Below are positions 6,510 through 6,515 of a DNA stretch of 6,515 nt, piece after piece. A program made the position numbers and the translations under genes. This stretch comes from a bacterium (lineage in GTDB: Bacteria; Krumholzibacteriota; Krumholzibacteriia; Krumholzibacteriales; WJIX01): positions 1-6,515 of the forward strand of contig JAGHBT010000214.1 of assembly GCA_021160845.1 (NCBI GenBank), given 5' to 3'. Below the pieces are notes generated by a model that ran no database searches, had not been told where the DNA came from, and was given only the letters and a program-made list of their open reading frames with translations. The stretch's first letter is position 1; each line of letters starts with the position of its first letter.

Positions 6510-6515
6510 ATAACC

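Noticed and set aside
1..6515. A new defence, mobile or CRISPR-type system
   Set aside because: No repeat arrays, transposase, integrase, nuclease or toxin-antitoxin signatures are present. All four genes belong to recognisable families.

Overview
The window holds four protein-coding genes, all on the minus strand, so transcription runs from high to low coordinates. In that order they are accA (acetyl-CoA carboxylase carboxyltransferase alpha subunit, complete), a small Trm112/YcaR-like zinc-ribbon protein (complete), a 1.3-kaa PorU-like sortase of the type IX secretion system (T9SS, complete), and a PorV-like outer-membrane barrel (cut by the window edge at base 1). No RNA gene, insertion sequence, CRISPR array or other mobile element was seen.

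Organism: adjacent porU and porV plus a C-terminal NFPNPF/WDGRD/NGTY sorting domain point to the Fibrobacteres-Chlorobi-Bacteroidetes (FCB) superphylum or a related candidate phylum with a T9SS. The DNA is moderately AT-rich. Expression signals look conventional: TTGACC -35 boxes with TATA-type -10 boxes, and GAGG/GGAG Shine-Dalgarno sequences at sensible spacing. Most Bacteroidota use a different promoter consensus and rely little on Shine-Dalgarno pairing. I therefore lean towards a non-Bacteroidota FCB or candidate-phylum lineage, but this is inference.

Layout: accA occupies 6509-5547. A 231-bp gap follows, with a good sigma70-type promoter (5461-5432) and a leader of about 110 nt before the zinc-ribbon gene (5315-5145). 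A gap of about 185 bp then precedes porU (GTG start at 4958, stop at 1020). The porU stop codon lies inside an imperfect hairpin followed by a T-run, and a second TTGACC promoter candidate (957-928) comes next. The porV-like gene starts at 898 and runs off the edge. No gene-free stretch exceeds 300 bp.

How they work together: PorU and PorV are partners in the T9SS attachment complex. PorV is a barrel that binds the C-terminal domains (CTDs) of cargo, and PorU is the cysteine protease/sortase that removes the CTD and anchors cargo at the cell surface. AccA is housekeeping (malonyl-CoA for fatty acid synthesis). The zinc-ribbon protein is probably housekeeping too. I see no sequence evidence that either works with the T9SS pair, and the promoters suggest at least two or three separate transcription units. 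The main content is a known system in a possibly under-described host, not a new system.
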